Of a DNA stretch of 64,000 nt, positions 45,344 to 56,973 are shown piece by piece. Positions within the stretch are counted from its first letter, which is position 1, and each line of letters begins with the position of its first letter. This DNA is from Acheta domesticus. Its lineage: Eukaryota; Arthropoda; Insecta; Orthoptera; Gryllidae. Made by a program: the position numbers and the translations under genes. The notes under the pieces were generated by a model that did not search any database, was not told the DNA's origin, and saw only the letters and a program-made list of their open reading frames with translations. Location: assembly GCA_031308135.1 (NCBI GenBank), contig JAHLJT010009436.1, positions 221,789,286 to 221,853,285 of the forward strand, read 5' to 3'.

Positions 45344-45703
45344 TCAATGGAAATGAGAGCAACGCCTTTTGTAAACGAAACCGAAACTGTGGAGTTGCTT
45401 GCAACGCATCGGTATCAAATTACATCGGGATACATGACCGAAGCTGTTGAATTGTTTGCAACGCATCGATTTGAAGACACACCAAGATCTGCAGCCGTCC
45501 GGTCTTCGAGGGGGGCTCTTGAGGATATAGTCCGACGGATGCACTCTGACCTTACACGGCGACTGAATATGCTACTGTTGTTGCATTTAAACATGGTTGC
45601 TTCAGTCGATGACAACGCAACAGTTCGTTGCTTCCTTGATTCCCAGGATGCTGGTTCCTCTGTCATTGTGAAAACAAATCCTGTAAACGATCTACGATCC
45701 TGA
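45344..45703 (+). CDS. Hypothetical 120-residue ORF with an internal duplication
   Basis: ATG at 45344 inside a longer open frame from 45218. Two neighbouring segments repeat: ETVELLATHRYQIT and EAVELFATHRFEDT, about 20 residues apart. A leucine-rich LNMLLLLHLNMV stretch follows. I recognise no family. It sits just beyond the truncated right end of repeat X copy A, so it may be part of a larger mobile element. Low coding certainty. Confidence 0.25.
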   Translation, partial: SMEMRATPFVNETETVELLATHRYQITSGYMTEAVELFATHRFEDTPRSAAVRSSRGALEDIVRRMHSDLTRRLNMLLLLHLNMVASVDDNATVRCFLDSQDAGSSVIVKTNPVNDLRS

Positions 45704-47486
45704 ATGCTTGAGGCCAACGCCATTTACACTTACGGCGTTGATGAGGCCCAATCGGCATCGACACCTTTCTTTTAAGCGTCCCTTCTATCCGTGGAAAAAT
45801 TTAAAGGAAATATTTGGAGGGGTTTTGAAAAATTACTTAAATTTCAAGCATAAATTACGGGAAAACTCATTTTTTCAAACATGATCCTTTTCAAGAGCTG
45901 ATTTTTTTTAGAACAGACTTTGTTTAAGGCAAAAATTGCTATCATCAATTTTTGTAGTTTTGAAATGTTAGCATTTTGCAATTTTCGAAAATACTTCGGT
46001 ATTGGGACAAGCGCCACATTTTTTATCGTACGATCAAGATAGGTATCTTGATACATACGAGGAGAAAACAAAGAAAAAATTGAAGCGGTTTTTGAGAAAA
46101 AAATTGTTAATTTTTTTAAAAATCGCCTATATTTCGCGCAAAATTACACGAAAAGTACTCTATTTTTGAAAAATTAAACGTAACCTTATTTCAAGATTTG
46201 CGTTTAAAGAAACGGATTTCATGAAGGAAAAAATCTCTTATCTTCAATATAGTTCTAGCCCCCCCCCCCAAAAAAAATATTGCACTTCTGGAATTTTCAA
46301 AAAATCTGAGATTTCATTGTACATGAGACCTACACTTCAGATTCCTTTAACATAGGGAAGTCAACATGAAAAATCTGAAAATTTTTACATTTTTAGAATT
46401 TAGTTTAATTAAATTATTTGGAGTTTTCTGAACAAATTGATATATAAATTATGATGTCTGTTACTGAGTGTTTTTTATGTCTGTTGTCAATGACTGCAGC
46501 TGTCAAAATGGCTGCCGAGTTTTGACTTGCAAAGTTTTAAACAGGCACCACTTCGGAACTAATTCACCTACAAGGCTGCGGTTTAGTTTTCACTTTCCGA
46601 AACGTTTTATTTCAAAGGCTACACACACGTCATTTGATTGTTGTGATGTATGTGTTTGTTTTCGCGCGTTGTGTTGACTAGGTAATCGTATTTCGTTGTC
46701 GTTCTTATGCGATTTCTCAATTTTGTGTGAAAAAATGGCTAGAAACGAGAAGATTGTTCGCAAAACGCAAATTTAGAGGAAATAAACACGCAAGGAAATC
46801 AAAAGAATATAATAAAGATTTATGGAATAAAAACTCAGAGAATATGTTAAGATTGCAAGTTAGACCCAGAGCAGGAAGAGACACCTGAATGTGCTTCTAA
46901 AATAAAGCTACATTGGAATTTCTGAAGCTGAAAAAAGTATTAGTGATAAGTTAGGGAATGTCTTAAACGTTTAAAGTATTTTAGAAGACATTATATGTAG
47001 TTATTTGGGGGATGTCACTACATAATAAACTATACACTGGTAATTTTTGCTTTGGTAAACTTAAAGCTTGTTTCTGAAAAAACTGCATTTTTTTGGACGA
47101 ATGTTCCTTTTTCTCAATCTACTCAAGCAATGACAATGAAATTTCTACAGAAGGTTAAAAGATAGGTATTGAAGACTCTGTACTAGATTTATCAATTTCA
47201 CTGTTCAAATCTCAAAGTAATAGATGAAATCAAATTTTTGACATTTTTTCCATAAAATTATTATTAACAACACAAATGTTATAATTGTACTGCAGTACGT
47301 GTAGAAACTGTTGTTTTATTCTAGTACCAAATTTCGAGAGAGAATTTTCATTACTTCCTGAGAAAAAATGATATGAAGAAGGTCGATTTAGCATGGGCAA
47401 CATAGGACTCGTTGACTCCCCTTGAGCGCCCGTTACGCTATCCGAGAACGAAGTTTAATCAAAAAATTAGGAACCACTTTTGAGAA
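45704..47486. other. Unassigned AT-rich DNA
   Basis: Near 46738 a frame starting MARNEKIVRK, followed after a frameshift by RGNKHARKSKEYNKDLWN, resembles the basic N-termini of some transposases. I could not assign it. A C10A7 tract lies at about 46260-46277. Confidence 0.3.
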
Positions 47487-47726
47487 ATGTTGAAAATGCT
47501 TCAAAAATCAAAATATCCTGTTGAAACTCCCAAACTCTTGAGTTCGTACAGATCGATCGGGAATATCAATTTTGGAGAAAATCGGATTAGGCGCAAGCCT
47601 CTACCATGGATGGAGAGACAGACGTTTTACCGTCGATTGATTGTTCTACATCAAGGATTCACAAAACATGGATTCTGGCTACACCACGTGTTAGAGGAAC
47701 GAATTTACTATATACAGCAACAATGA
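47487..47726 (+). CDS. Conserved ORF fragment related to repeat X (GFWLHHVL peptide)
   Basis: The frame contains RSIGNINFGENR and KHGFWLHHVLEE. The minus-strand frame at 44237-44034 contains RSTGNIHFGRNR and KQGFWLHHVLGD in the same order and spacing, though the DNA has diverged more. This suggests a once-coding segment of the same element family in opposite orientation. No known domain recognised. Confidence 0.35.
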   Translation: MLKMLQKSKYPVETPKLLSSYRSIGNINFGENRIRRKPLPWMERQTFYRRLIVLHQGFTKHGFWLHHVLEERIYYIQQQ

Positions 47727-48417
47727 TGTACTATTTTGTTATCAGGGCTTGGTAATAAGAGTTTTTCTGTAGAAAATTCGCGGTTTTCCGGCGCACGATT
47801 ACATAACTTTCTCTTCTTACAAAGTAATTGTGAGAGAGCAAAATCCTGCGCTTCATTTATTTCTTCTACGATTTTATCAGACACCGTGTTAGATAACATA
47901 CTGTGATAAAATAATAATGAATGAATTACATTAATTTACTTTAATTTGCTAGCTCAGTTCTTTGGTTCTCATGCTCTCTATACAGAGAAGCCTGGAAGTC
48001 TGAAATTATTTATATTCCGAAGGAATTACATATAACGTGGCACAACAATAATTTTGTTTATTAAAAATTGAATTTGGGATTAACAATATAAATTCTCTTG
48101 ATTGATTGCATGCATCAGGTTCACGGTACCGAATTGTCTGGCGTTGTGAAACGATGGCCCCGCAGTTCGTAGCCCCTTGACTTCCGCGCCGAAAATCCCT
48201 CTTCGCGCCGGTCGTCGCCGAAGTCGTCTGCTTCTTTCTTGCTGACTCACTTCTTGCGCTATTGTTCCACAATCTATCCTCCCTATTCACGTCGAAGTCC
48301 TACTTAAATAATTCAGATTACATTCGCGCCGCTACCACCACGATGCCAGTCAACCACCAGCTCTCTAGTCCAGCGCCCCCTCCTGCCCGTCAACAACCTT
48401 CGTTACCTAGTAACCGC
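47727..48417. other. Unassigned DNA with a GC-rich block
   Basis: 48170-48300 is GC-richer, with a minus-strand frame (48290-48006) that I do not recognise. Confidence 0.35.
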
Positions 48418-48532
48418 GACCGTCCAGATTAAAGCGCGGCGTTTGTTTTGTAATATTTTGTATATTACAGCTCCGTCCGTTCAGATTAAGGCGCGGCGTT
48501 TGTTCTGTAATATTTTGTATATTACAATACTG
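48418..48532. repeat. Two-copy tandem repeat (~58 bp)
   Basis: The segment with CCGTCCAGATTAAAGCGCGG and TTTTGTAATATTTTGTATAT occurs twice in a row with a few substitutions. Confidence 0.75.
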
Positions 48533-49269
48533 ATTATTTAGTTTTGAATTTGGGGACTAGCACGGGACTCTCGGACATGGTCCTGTCAGTCCCTATGGAA
48601 CTTAAACGCTTATTATTCTCTATCATCTTCTCATTTTAACCCAAATATGACTTTTGCTTTAAAAACCTGGTGCTGGCTGCCTCAACGATCTTCACCGTGC
48701 AGAATAGGTGGAGAAAACAGCTCATTTTCGGAGGAGCTTAAGGGCTCAATACTGTACCTATTGCATACGAAATTTTGATGATTTTTAAAAGTTGATATTT
48801 TTCAACATAGAAGGATTTTATATCGAAACTTCTGGGAGTCTTTAGCTCTGTTTCCATTAGTTGAAATGCATTAAACAAATCGAACAATGTATACTGTTAC
48901 GAACCCGGAGATCCTCCCCATTTTATTAATATAAACTAATAGGATATTTATTAAATATTATGTTGATACGTTTTAATATATGCATCCAGAGGGGGTGAAG
49001 TCAATGCATACAGATTATCAGAGCGAGGTAAATAAACAAGCCCGGGAAGGACTAACTTTCACAGTATGGCGACATACCGGAAAGGGGAAGCAAAGCCCCT
49101 AGTAATAAAAAGAAGGTATGCGTAACAGATTTAATAAAGTAAACAGTGTGATGATTCATCACAAGGTAAACAAGAGTTAGGCAAAGTTCATATAAACTAT
49201 AAGAATGAACGACAGCAACAATATGAAACAAAGGAATTATATGGAGAATGATAAATGAAAACGTGAAGG

Positions 49270-50330
49270 ACGACTGTGATTTCCCGTGGCGCTTCTGTTT
49301 GACAGACTCAGGTAAAGCTGTTACAGTCGAGAATAGGTGTCTCCAGTGATGGTTGTCTTGTGTGGCAGGAATTCTACGAGCAGAACACCTTCTGTGTCCC
49401 CCAAAACGGTGGTCATGATCTTTTCGGCTGACTTCTGCGCAGGAAATGTTTTGGGTGTTGGAGACTCCTTGTGCTTCCATTGCATGGACTCTTGCTTCGT
49501 TTCAGGACCACGATGGCGAATCCATGTTTCGTCCCCTGTTACAATTCGCGATTAAAAGTGATTTGGATTTTTCTCTAAGCAAGTCCAAATTCTCTTTGCA
49601 ACATTGCTCGCAAAGTGCTTTCTGCTCGAGAGTCAACATTCATGGCACCTGGCGGGAAATGATCTTTCACATCATCAATTTTGTATGGATGATACCATGA
49701 ACCAGGGCCTGCATCTCTCCATCAAAACCGGGGACAAAGCTCGAAGGTGCTACTATAGGAGGCGTGTACCGGTACTAGTGTCGCCGGGTACCGGCTCGCC
49801 AACATCCGCCCCTAAAAATTGGCTAAATTGTGAGAAATACGAAAGGTGTCTTATGAATGTTCAATTATTCATAATATATACATGAAGAAATCTCTGATGA
49901 AAGCGCGAACACCGACGCTATCTTTTGTAGCATTACGCGCCAGCTTGAGCGAAATGCGAACGTAGGAGCCACGCACGTTTGTAGTATCGTTGGCAGTAGT
50001 TCGTATTTTAGTTCCTGTAAGAAGGTGCTGCAGGAGAGCGCGCCACTATAATGGTCACTACCACGTTATATGGGAGTCGAAGGGCTCTGCCATGAACTGT
50101 ACCAGCTGAAATACCAAGTTCATGAGAACTGACCTTAACAAGACGATCTTCAAATATCACGGTCTCCTCTTTTTGGCACATTTCCTTTGAAGATGCTTCC
50201 ACAGGCCGCTCTGAACGTGGGTCCACTTCAATCGATTCTCTCCCCCACTTAAATTGCTTGGCCCAAAATTTTACTTTATTGTATGAACGCGCGTAATCAC
50301 CATAAACAACATTCATTCTGTAATGGATTT
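49270..50330 (-). pseudogene. mariner-like transposase, broken and lacking its C-terminal third
   Basis: Minus strand. MNVVYGDYARSYNKVKFWAK then FKWGRESIEVDPRSERP (50316-50200) is the mariner N-terminal helix-turn-helix region. After a diverged stretch, LARWVP and LTLEQK give way to SRIVTGDETW (TGDET holds the first catalytic Asp), then ESMQWKHKESPTPK and LLVEFLPHKTTITGDTYS. Homology stops near 49320, before the second and third catalytic Asp, so the element is truncated or rearranged there. Stops are present. 49700-50000 includes GC-rich unmatched sequence. Confidence 0.7.
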
Positions 50331-50740
50331 CTTTAGGCGCTTCCTTTCTTTTGCGAGGAATTTCACCACGAAGTGGTACATTATAACAAAATCGTGCAAA
50401 AAGTAAAACTGTGTTTTGCTATGATTTAATTCAACAAAACATATTTATTTCAGTGAGAAACTTTTTCTGAACAAGCTCAGAAGCTTTTGTACATTACATT
50501 AGCAAACTTTATGTTCTAATTAAATTTGTATTACTAATTTTACTACAAGATCACTGAACACAATTGAAATTAAGAACATTTTGTACTCCACTCTTTATGG
50601 TTCTGTAATATGTGTTGAAACAACAATTTTTATGACGGAATTTTCTAGTTACAATACGTGTTTTATAATCAGTTTTTTTTAAAAAGAATGTAATGAATCC
50701 CATAAATGTTTTTCACATCAAAAAAATATTATTGAAAAAG
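50331..50740. other. AT-rich DNA, no recognised gene
   Basis: No motif seen on either strand. Confidence 0.4.
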
Positions 50741-50870
50741 TCACTCACCAGCACAGAATAAACTGCTGCATTGTCCATTACATAAACGGATGTTTCTGCC
50801 AATCAAGACAGAAATCTTTCATCCACTTCTCAAACACCTCTGCTGTCATAGTTCCTTAATCGTTATCTAC
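50741..50870 (-). pseudogene. DDE-transposase exon fragment
   Basis: Minus strand. MTAEVFEKWMKDFCLDW in one frame and, after a shift, TSVYVMDNAAVYSVL in another, ending at a CTG|GTGAGT donor. F.KW....L and the VMDNAxYHS-type strand are found around the second catalytic Asp of Tc1/IS630-related DDE transposases. Short and frameshifted; the family within the superfamily is not determined. Confidence 0.35.
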
Positions 50871-50959
50871 TTCTTTTGACTTTGAGAGAATAATAATTCT
50901 GCACCTTTGATGAATATACTGCAGCAGTGCATCGACTCCTACCGCATAAAACGTGTATA

Positions 50960-51410
50960 TACGTAATATAAGCTGATCATGGAAGAGCCGCCCTTCGCCG
51001 CTCCCGTCCCGGCGCCCGCGAACGCGCCCGCCCCAGTGCGCATCATAGAGCTCCCTTTGTGGTCGCCTTCTGAGAAAGGTGCCCTTTCACCACTTAGGCT
51101 AGCGTCCATCAACGGATTATGCCGCTTAGCGTAGCCGTTTCTGGACGTCGGAGCTTTGCGCTTCGCAGAAAGAAATTCAGCGAAAATGATATTCCTAGAA
51201 TTCTCGCACTCCCAAATATTACACCATGTAACAAAAGAAAACCTTTTGCTTGTTTAAGTGAATTTTAAGCTTGTTTTGGATGAATTAGGTCTCAACTAAA
51301 CTACACTGAGTATTCATACTTTTATATAATTTTTTCGTTGTTTTTTATAACCAATTGTGTGTTTCCTGTTTCACATTCACATAATTGATGAGTAATGCCA
51401 TCTTCCCGTT
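50960..51410. other. Unassigned DNA with a CpG-rich block
   Basis: 50975-51060 is strongly GC-rich (CCCGTCCCGGCGCCCGCG). No coding motif or element end seen. Confidence 0.35.
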
Positions 51411-51414
51411 GATT

Positions 51415-51690
51415 TAAGCGTAATCCAGACTGTTTTTGTTATGTCTGTGGCATTTTCGTGGGATGGAAAGCAGTAAAGCATAGAATAAAGGATCCTAACT
51501 TCTTCTGCTTAGCATACAGTTCATATTTTGGTATGCCTGCGGTACCCAAGACAAGAACTGGGCAACACATATCGTATGTGGATGTTGCAGATCCACTCTC
51601 GAGGCCTGGTATAGAGGTGAAAACAGAAAAATGAAATTTGGAGTGTCAAGTATTTGGCGAGAACCAAAAGATCACCTCTCCAACTAAAAA
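51415..51690 (+). pseudogene. Fragment of a Cys-rich protein family spread in arthropod genomes
   Basis: RNPDCFCYVCGIFVGWKAVK, then a frameshift near 51540, then GTQDKNWATHIVCGCCRSTL and GVSSIWREPKDHLSN. I recall unnamed, multi-copy arthropod proteins with an RNPDxFCYxCG start, a YFG..xxDQDKxW stretch and VCxxCRxxL. They are probably zinc-binding and transposon-associated. The identification is from memory of the motif; function unknown. One frameshift and truncation make this copy non-functional. Confidence 0.4.
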
Positions 51691-51739
51691 CACTCTCCAA
51701 CAAAACTGCGACCCAGAACATGGAATATGGAAATAGAGA

Positions 51740-51975
51740 ATGCCCTACATGGAAAGAAAAAATATATAAAGAATATTTACAAAAGAAAACAGATGAATCT
51801 GCAGCTAACTGTAAGGAGGAACGTAATTAGACTCGTAAAATAGTAAGACAAGCCCACCAACAATCCTGGGACAAATTAATATCCAACGTAGAAAACGACA
51901 TAGACAAGAAATAGCTTATAAATTTATATGCAGAGGAACAGGGTGAAAGGTTCCATTAGGACTTAAAATTGTTTG
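51740..51975 (+). pseudogene. Short LINE fragment (endonuclease-RT linker region)
   Basis: KIVRQAHQQSWDKLISNVEN resembles the V.xAKxESWxxFxSxLE region between endonuclease and RT of RTE-type LINEs. In-frame stops flank it on both sides. Confidence 0.35.
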
Positions 51976-52539
51976 AAAGAAGGTACCAGGGACAGTATAA
52001 TGAGGGAATGCTTGGTGATTATATCTGGGGACTGATCAGAGAGAGTGATGTAACGTACAAGAGGAAATGTGGAAAGACAACATATTTTTAAGCACAATGT
52101 ACGTGATATGTGAACATTTTCATGTACTTTAACATTTTTGTCATATATATTTACTGTATTTACATTTTTCCAAACGTATTTAAGAATTTCTTTTGTTTTG
52201 TTTCATGGATATGTAAACGAGTATTCATTGTTTCAAATATACGTATTTTCCTCAAATTAAGAAAATCCCGAAATTTCCCATTTTCCTCAAATTAAGAAAT
52301 TTCCCGAAAAACAATTTCCCGTATGAAAAATTTTGTATACGTGGTGTTTTGAAACATACTGCATCAGAAACAACGAAAAAATTAACTTAAAATGTTGTTG
52401 CGTGGTGTTATTTTCAACGGGCATGCACCGATTTTTCTATTGGCTAAAGTTACACCTTCACTCCCACACCATTCATTCGAAATAACGAATGGTAGGATAC
52501 CTCGCAGGTGGATGGGTGGGAGACAGAAGTTTGGTGGTG
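51976..52539. other. AT-rich DNA, no recognised gene
   Basis: Contains a local duplication of a CCTCAAATTAAGAAA-type segment (about 52250-52300). Nothing coding. Confidence 0.4.
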
Positions 52540-52544
52540 AAGGT
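52540..52544. repeat. Probable left target duplication of CR1-like LINE copy 2
   Basis: AAGGT, repeated at 55245-55249 after the ATT tail. Short, so tentative. Confidence 0.4.
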
Positions 52545-55211
52545 GATATATGATATATGAAATATCTGACATCAATCTAAAGTTCAACACCTTCTTTAAT
52601 ACAATCAAACATCATTTCAACATCTCACATCCACTACAGTATCACAAAACAAACAATACACAAAACAGTAAAGCATGGATAACCAAAGGTATAAAAATTT
52701 CTTGTGAAAGAAAAAGAGAGCTTCATACACTCACAAAACAACACTCTTGCAATCAACAAATAGTCAGCTACTATAAGCGATACTCAGCCATACTTAAAAA
52801 AGTTATAATAAAGGCCAAACAACTGTCAAATGATGAGTACATAAAAAATCTAAAAATAAAACAAAAGCCATGTGGAACATTGTAAAAAAAACCTTAACAG
52901 CAAATGACAAAACAACACAAAATATTGAACTAGTTCATGAACACAAAAGAATAACAAACCCTAATGAAACAGCGAATATATTCAATAAACATTTCTCTGA
53001 AATAGCTGGCAAACTTCTGCAAACAAGCAAACCAAAAACTACATCTCAACAATCACCACCTTTCTTTAAAAACTCGATTTCTAGTATGTATATCACAGAA
53101 ACAACAGAAAAAGGAAATACTTCAAATTATAAATAAAATGCAAAATAAACAATCTGCTGGGATAGACAACATTCCAGATTCCTTAATAAAAAAGATTGCT
53201 CCATACATCATCAAACCACTAACATATTTATACAACCAATCACTAACTCAGGGCTCCTTCCCAAACATATTCAAAACTGCAGTAATTAAACCTATTCACA
53301 AGAAAGGTAACAAACAAGATGTAATGAATTATAGACCAATTTCACTCTTGTCAGGATTTTCAAAAATATTAGAAAAACTCTTCTATGAAAGATTAAAAAG
53401 CTACCTGATACACTGTAACATTATCACTGACTCACAACATGGATTCAGAGAAAATCGATCAACTGAAACTGCTATATTCGCCTTTATTAATGAAATCCTT
53501 ATGGCACTGGAAAAAAAACGAAATTCCTATTGGTCTTTTCCTTGACTTGTCAAAAGCTTTTGACACAATAGACCATAAAATTCTATTGTCAAAATTAGAA
53601 TCTTATGGAATCCGGGGAATTGCTTATAACTGGATAAAATCGTATTTAACAGACAGAAAACAAATAGTAGTGTTACCTTACCTAAAAGATAACAAAATAA
53701 ACAATCATCACTCAGAACCAAGAGGTGTGACCTATGGGGTCCCGCAAGGATCTACACTAGGCCCAATTTTATTTCTCATATTTGTAAATGACCTGCCATT
53801 AATAATGGAAAACAACAAAACAGTACTTTTCGCTGATGACACGAATATAATATTCAAAGAAAGAACAACAATATCCCTACAAGACAAAGCCAATTCTGCC
53901 ATTGACAAACTAACTCAATGGATCCACCAAAACAAACTAGTACTAAACAAAGACAAAACAATCACAATGCATTTCCGCAACACTCACTCCCAACAATACT
54001 CACCAAATTTAATGTTAGAGGGCAACAGCATAACACAAGCACAGAATACAAAATTTCTTGGAATCACCATACAATCCAACCTCAAATGGAATTCACACCT
54101 ACAAGATATTAATTTAAAATTGAGCAAACTTAATTATGCTCTTAGAATAATAACTAGAAACAGCACCATCGAAACAGCCCGAACAGTGTACTTTGCGAAT
54201 GTGCACTCTGTTCTCAAATATGGAATAATAATGTGGGGCCAAGCACCAGAGGCTAAGCAGACATTCAAATTACAAAAGAGAATCATCCGAACAATAACAA
54301 ATACAAAAAGAACAGAGTCCTGTAGACCTCAATTCAAGAAACTTAACATACTTCCACTGCCTTGTATATACATTTACGAAGTTCTCATGTTTGTAAAGAA
54401 AAATCTAATAAACAACAACACACCTTACAAATTTAACTCAAACTTACACTCATACAACACAAGACAAGCATATAACCTTCATCAACCATTGTGCACAAGT
54501 ACACTATGCCAAAAGGGTACATTATCTACAGGAATACAATTCTTCAATAAATTACCTACATATCTGAGAAACATAACAGGAATACACAACTTCAAGAATA
54601 AACTTAAACACTTCCTTGGCCAAAAACTTTTTTATAATGTTCAGGAATACATCAGTAACTAATATGTACAAACTGATTTCAGGTGCTGCAGTAGGACTAG
54701 GTGTAGGAATAGAAAAAACCTGGCCAAAACCTGCCTCCTGCTCCTTACCATTTCAAGATTGGACAATTATATGCTAACATTATTACTTATATGTAGCTGT
54801 TATGATAATTAATATTATGTACTATTTTATGTGTTATTTTTACTATTATTACTATTACTATTATTATATTATAGCTATTATATTATAGAAGCAGTAGAAT
54901 GACAGTAACAAGTAAATTTTAATTTTACATTAAACATAAAACTACAATTCTAAAATGTTAAATATTTTGCTACTAAAAATAATTGTATACTGTATAATAT
55001 CTTAATCTACCTGTAAAAAGTATTGTAGTATAATTCTTAGGGCAATGACTCCATCTCGATCAGGTTTTTCTGTCCAGTTTCCCTGGTCCTTTGAGCAAAT
55101 GCTGAGATGGCCCCTTGCTTTGCTTCTGGACAGTAAATGTAACTTCCCTCTCTCCACCCAATATACATTGACTCGTCATACACGATTGTAATTGTATATG
55201 TGACTCAATAA

Positions 55212-55244
<33 letters not shown>
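52545..55244 (+). mobile_element. CR1/L2-like non-LTR retrotransposon, copy 2 (5' truncated)
   Basis: 2.7 kb, matching 36303-38978 of copy 1 with only about a dozen substitutions and a similar number of one-base indels. It begins within ORF2 before the RT and ends with the same 3' UTR and an (ATT)n tail (55212-55244). GATATAT is repeated at the 5' junction. Confidence 0.88.
52550..54662 (+). pseudogene. ORF2 of CR1-like LINE copy 2, RT domain with few frameshifts
   Basis: The frame is intact from 53439 to 54662 across [17 protein letters not shown], the RT thumb and the C-terminus, where copy 1 has two frameshifts. Earlier breaks occur near 52850 (one A fewer than copy 1), 53110 and 53512, again in A runs. 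The endonuclease is missing, so this copy cannot be autonomous. Confidence 0.85.
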
Positions 55245-55246
<2 letters not shown>

Positions 55247-55249
55247 GGT

Positions 55250-55686
55250 AGTCGAGATTCAAATTCATTCCGACAAAAATTACCGATGAGCAACCGACGA
55301 GCTGCCACTCCGGCTCTCGAGGGTAGCGCGGCATCCGCCGTAGTTCGCGAAGGGCGAGACTTGCACATGCATGATTTCAGTTAAGATCGTCCGCTTATGG
55401 AGTGGTAAGGAACAAATGTTAATGTTCCGTCCTCCACATCCCAAGTCGGCTAGAGTCGTGTGGTGACGGGTGGTTGCGTGGACGCCAATCGCCGGCATCT
55501 GCTATAGCCGATTCATCTGGTAATCTGCCGGCGGTCAATAGCCGCCCACGTCAACTTGGCATTCCTTGCTAGCGCTCAGTAGCGCTTGGTTGGTCTGCCA
55601 GAGAACTTAATGCCTAGTGTTTGTGTTCCCGCAGTGCGAAGTAACAGAGACTCCAGGTGCTCGCAGTGAACGTTTCACGCAAACGA
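55250..55686. other. GC-richer leader-like sequence
   Basis: Unlike its AT-rich surroundings. It precedes the ORF at 55687 and may be the 5' UTR of the same LINE. No promoter motif stood out. Confidence 0.3.
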
Positions 55687-55989
55687 ATGACCAGTCTCAT
55701 TGACCCATCAACAGGGCACGCTATTAGTCAAGCCCTGATAACGCTTCACAATTGTGACATCAATAACGAAAATTCGACGCCGCAAATCCTATCAGAGGTC
55801 GCCATGGAAGTGGGATTCGGCATGGCCCCGTCCCAGAACAGTGTTGAAGGTAGCACGGATGCTACCCAATCAACTGGAGCTTTACTCAGCACGGAGCAAC
55901 ATCTTCCACGGCCAGGTGCGGTGAACAGAAAAAGGTCAGTCGGTGAACTTGATGACTTCCAGAATAAAAAAATGTGCGGAAAAGACTAA
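55687..55989 (+). CDS. Possible N-terminal part of a LINE ORF1 (gag-like)
   Basis: ATG at 55687 gives about 100 residues starting MTSLIDPSTGHAISQ and ending in a basic NRKRSVGELDDF region. No domain recognised. It lies upstream of, and in the same orientation as, the zinc-knuckle segment at 56126-56476, as the N-terminus of a Jockey-type ORF1 would. Confidence 0.35.
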   Translation: MTSLIDPSTGHAISQALITLHNCDINNENSTPQILSEVAMEVGFGMAPSQNSVEGSTDATQSTGALLSTEQHLPRPGAVNRKRSVGELDDFQNKKMCGKD

Positions 55990-56125
55990 TAAAAGACAAT
56001 AACCCTATCCCGGTGGCGGCCTCTGAGTTCAACAGAGCCGAGCCAATAGAAACAATTCTAGCTATAGTGCAAATATGTAATCACCGTGTGAAAACGGAAA
56101 GACGTAGAAAACCTCAAGGTCCCTT

Positions 56126-56476
56126 GTAGTGTCAAAGATGTTTAGATTACAGTCACACGAAGAATAACTGCAATCATGTCATCAAGTGCGCTTTTTGTGC
56201 CAGAAATCACTATTCTGTGGCGTGCCCACAAAAAATGAAACCCCTCTTTGTGCGAACTGCAACGGAAACCATCGTGCGGACATACGAAACCCAAACTGCA
56301 ACTATTTTAAAGAAATCCTTGAAAGAAAAAACTATGTTCGGAACAAAAATCTTAGTAATGTAAACCGTCAAAACAGGCAATCCTCCCCACCATCCTCTCC
56401 TCCAAACCAATCCAGGAGAACCTTTCCCAGGATTACCCCAAACCAGCCATCTCCGAAACTTCACCCATATCTCTAA
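56126..56476 (+). pseudogene. Gag-like zinc-knuckle segment of a Jockey-type LINE ORF1
   Basis: CQRCLDYSHTKNNC, then CAFCARNHYSVAC, then after a one-base shift CANCNGNHRADIRNPNC. These are three CCHC-type knuckles in the close spacing of Jockey/I-type ORF1 nucleocapsid regions. A Pro/Asn-rich tail follows and ends at 56476. The frameshift between knuckles 2 and 3 (near 56235-56245) breaks it. No ORF2 follows, so the element is truncated. Confidence 0.6.
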
Positions 56477-56973
56477 TGTGAATAATAGAATTCAATCCAA
56501 CTTTCAAAATTCTCGCATACACTCCCAGCCAACTCCTCATCCACACGATTTTGAATCTAATAACCCTATTCTCAATAAATAATTAACTCAATCACCTCTT
56601 GTATCATTAATTTTATAAATTCTTTAATCCCTTCCATCATCAACACCATTCAAAATTCACTCACTGCATATTTAAGGAATAACAATGCCAACACAACCCA
56701 GTAATAATATAGGGTGTCCGGGGAGAAAACGTCGAAACTTCCAAAATAAGCTCTTAAGACAATTCTAAGCATATTTTGTCCAATAAACTACGTGGATATT
56801 CCGAATGGTTGCGCCGCAATAAGCACTCAAGAGTTGGTTTGAAAAAATGATTTCTAGGCAAAAATTTCCTTTATTTCCATTTCCATATAGATACACTCCA
56901 GAAACAACTAAATTGTTTATTATTTACAAAAGAAATGAATATTATCTCAGACAGAAACATTACGCGATAAATA
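56477..56973. other. Unassigned DNA
   Basis: No gene seen. GGGTGTCCGGGGAG at 56711 could mark an element boundary. Confidence 0.35.

Noticed and set aside
48897..49326. Possible solo LTR (TGTTACGAACC...GCTGTTACA)
   Set aside because: Starts TG and ends CA, but no flanking duplication, primer-binding site or second LTR was found, and the mariner does not resume on the far side.
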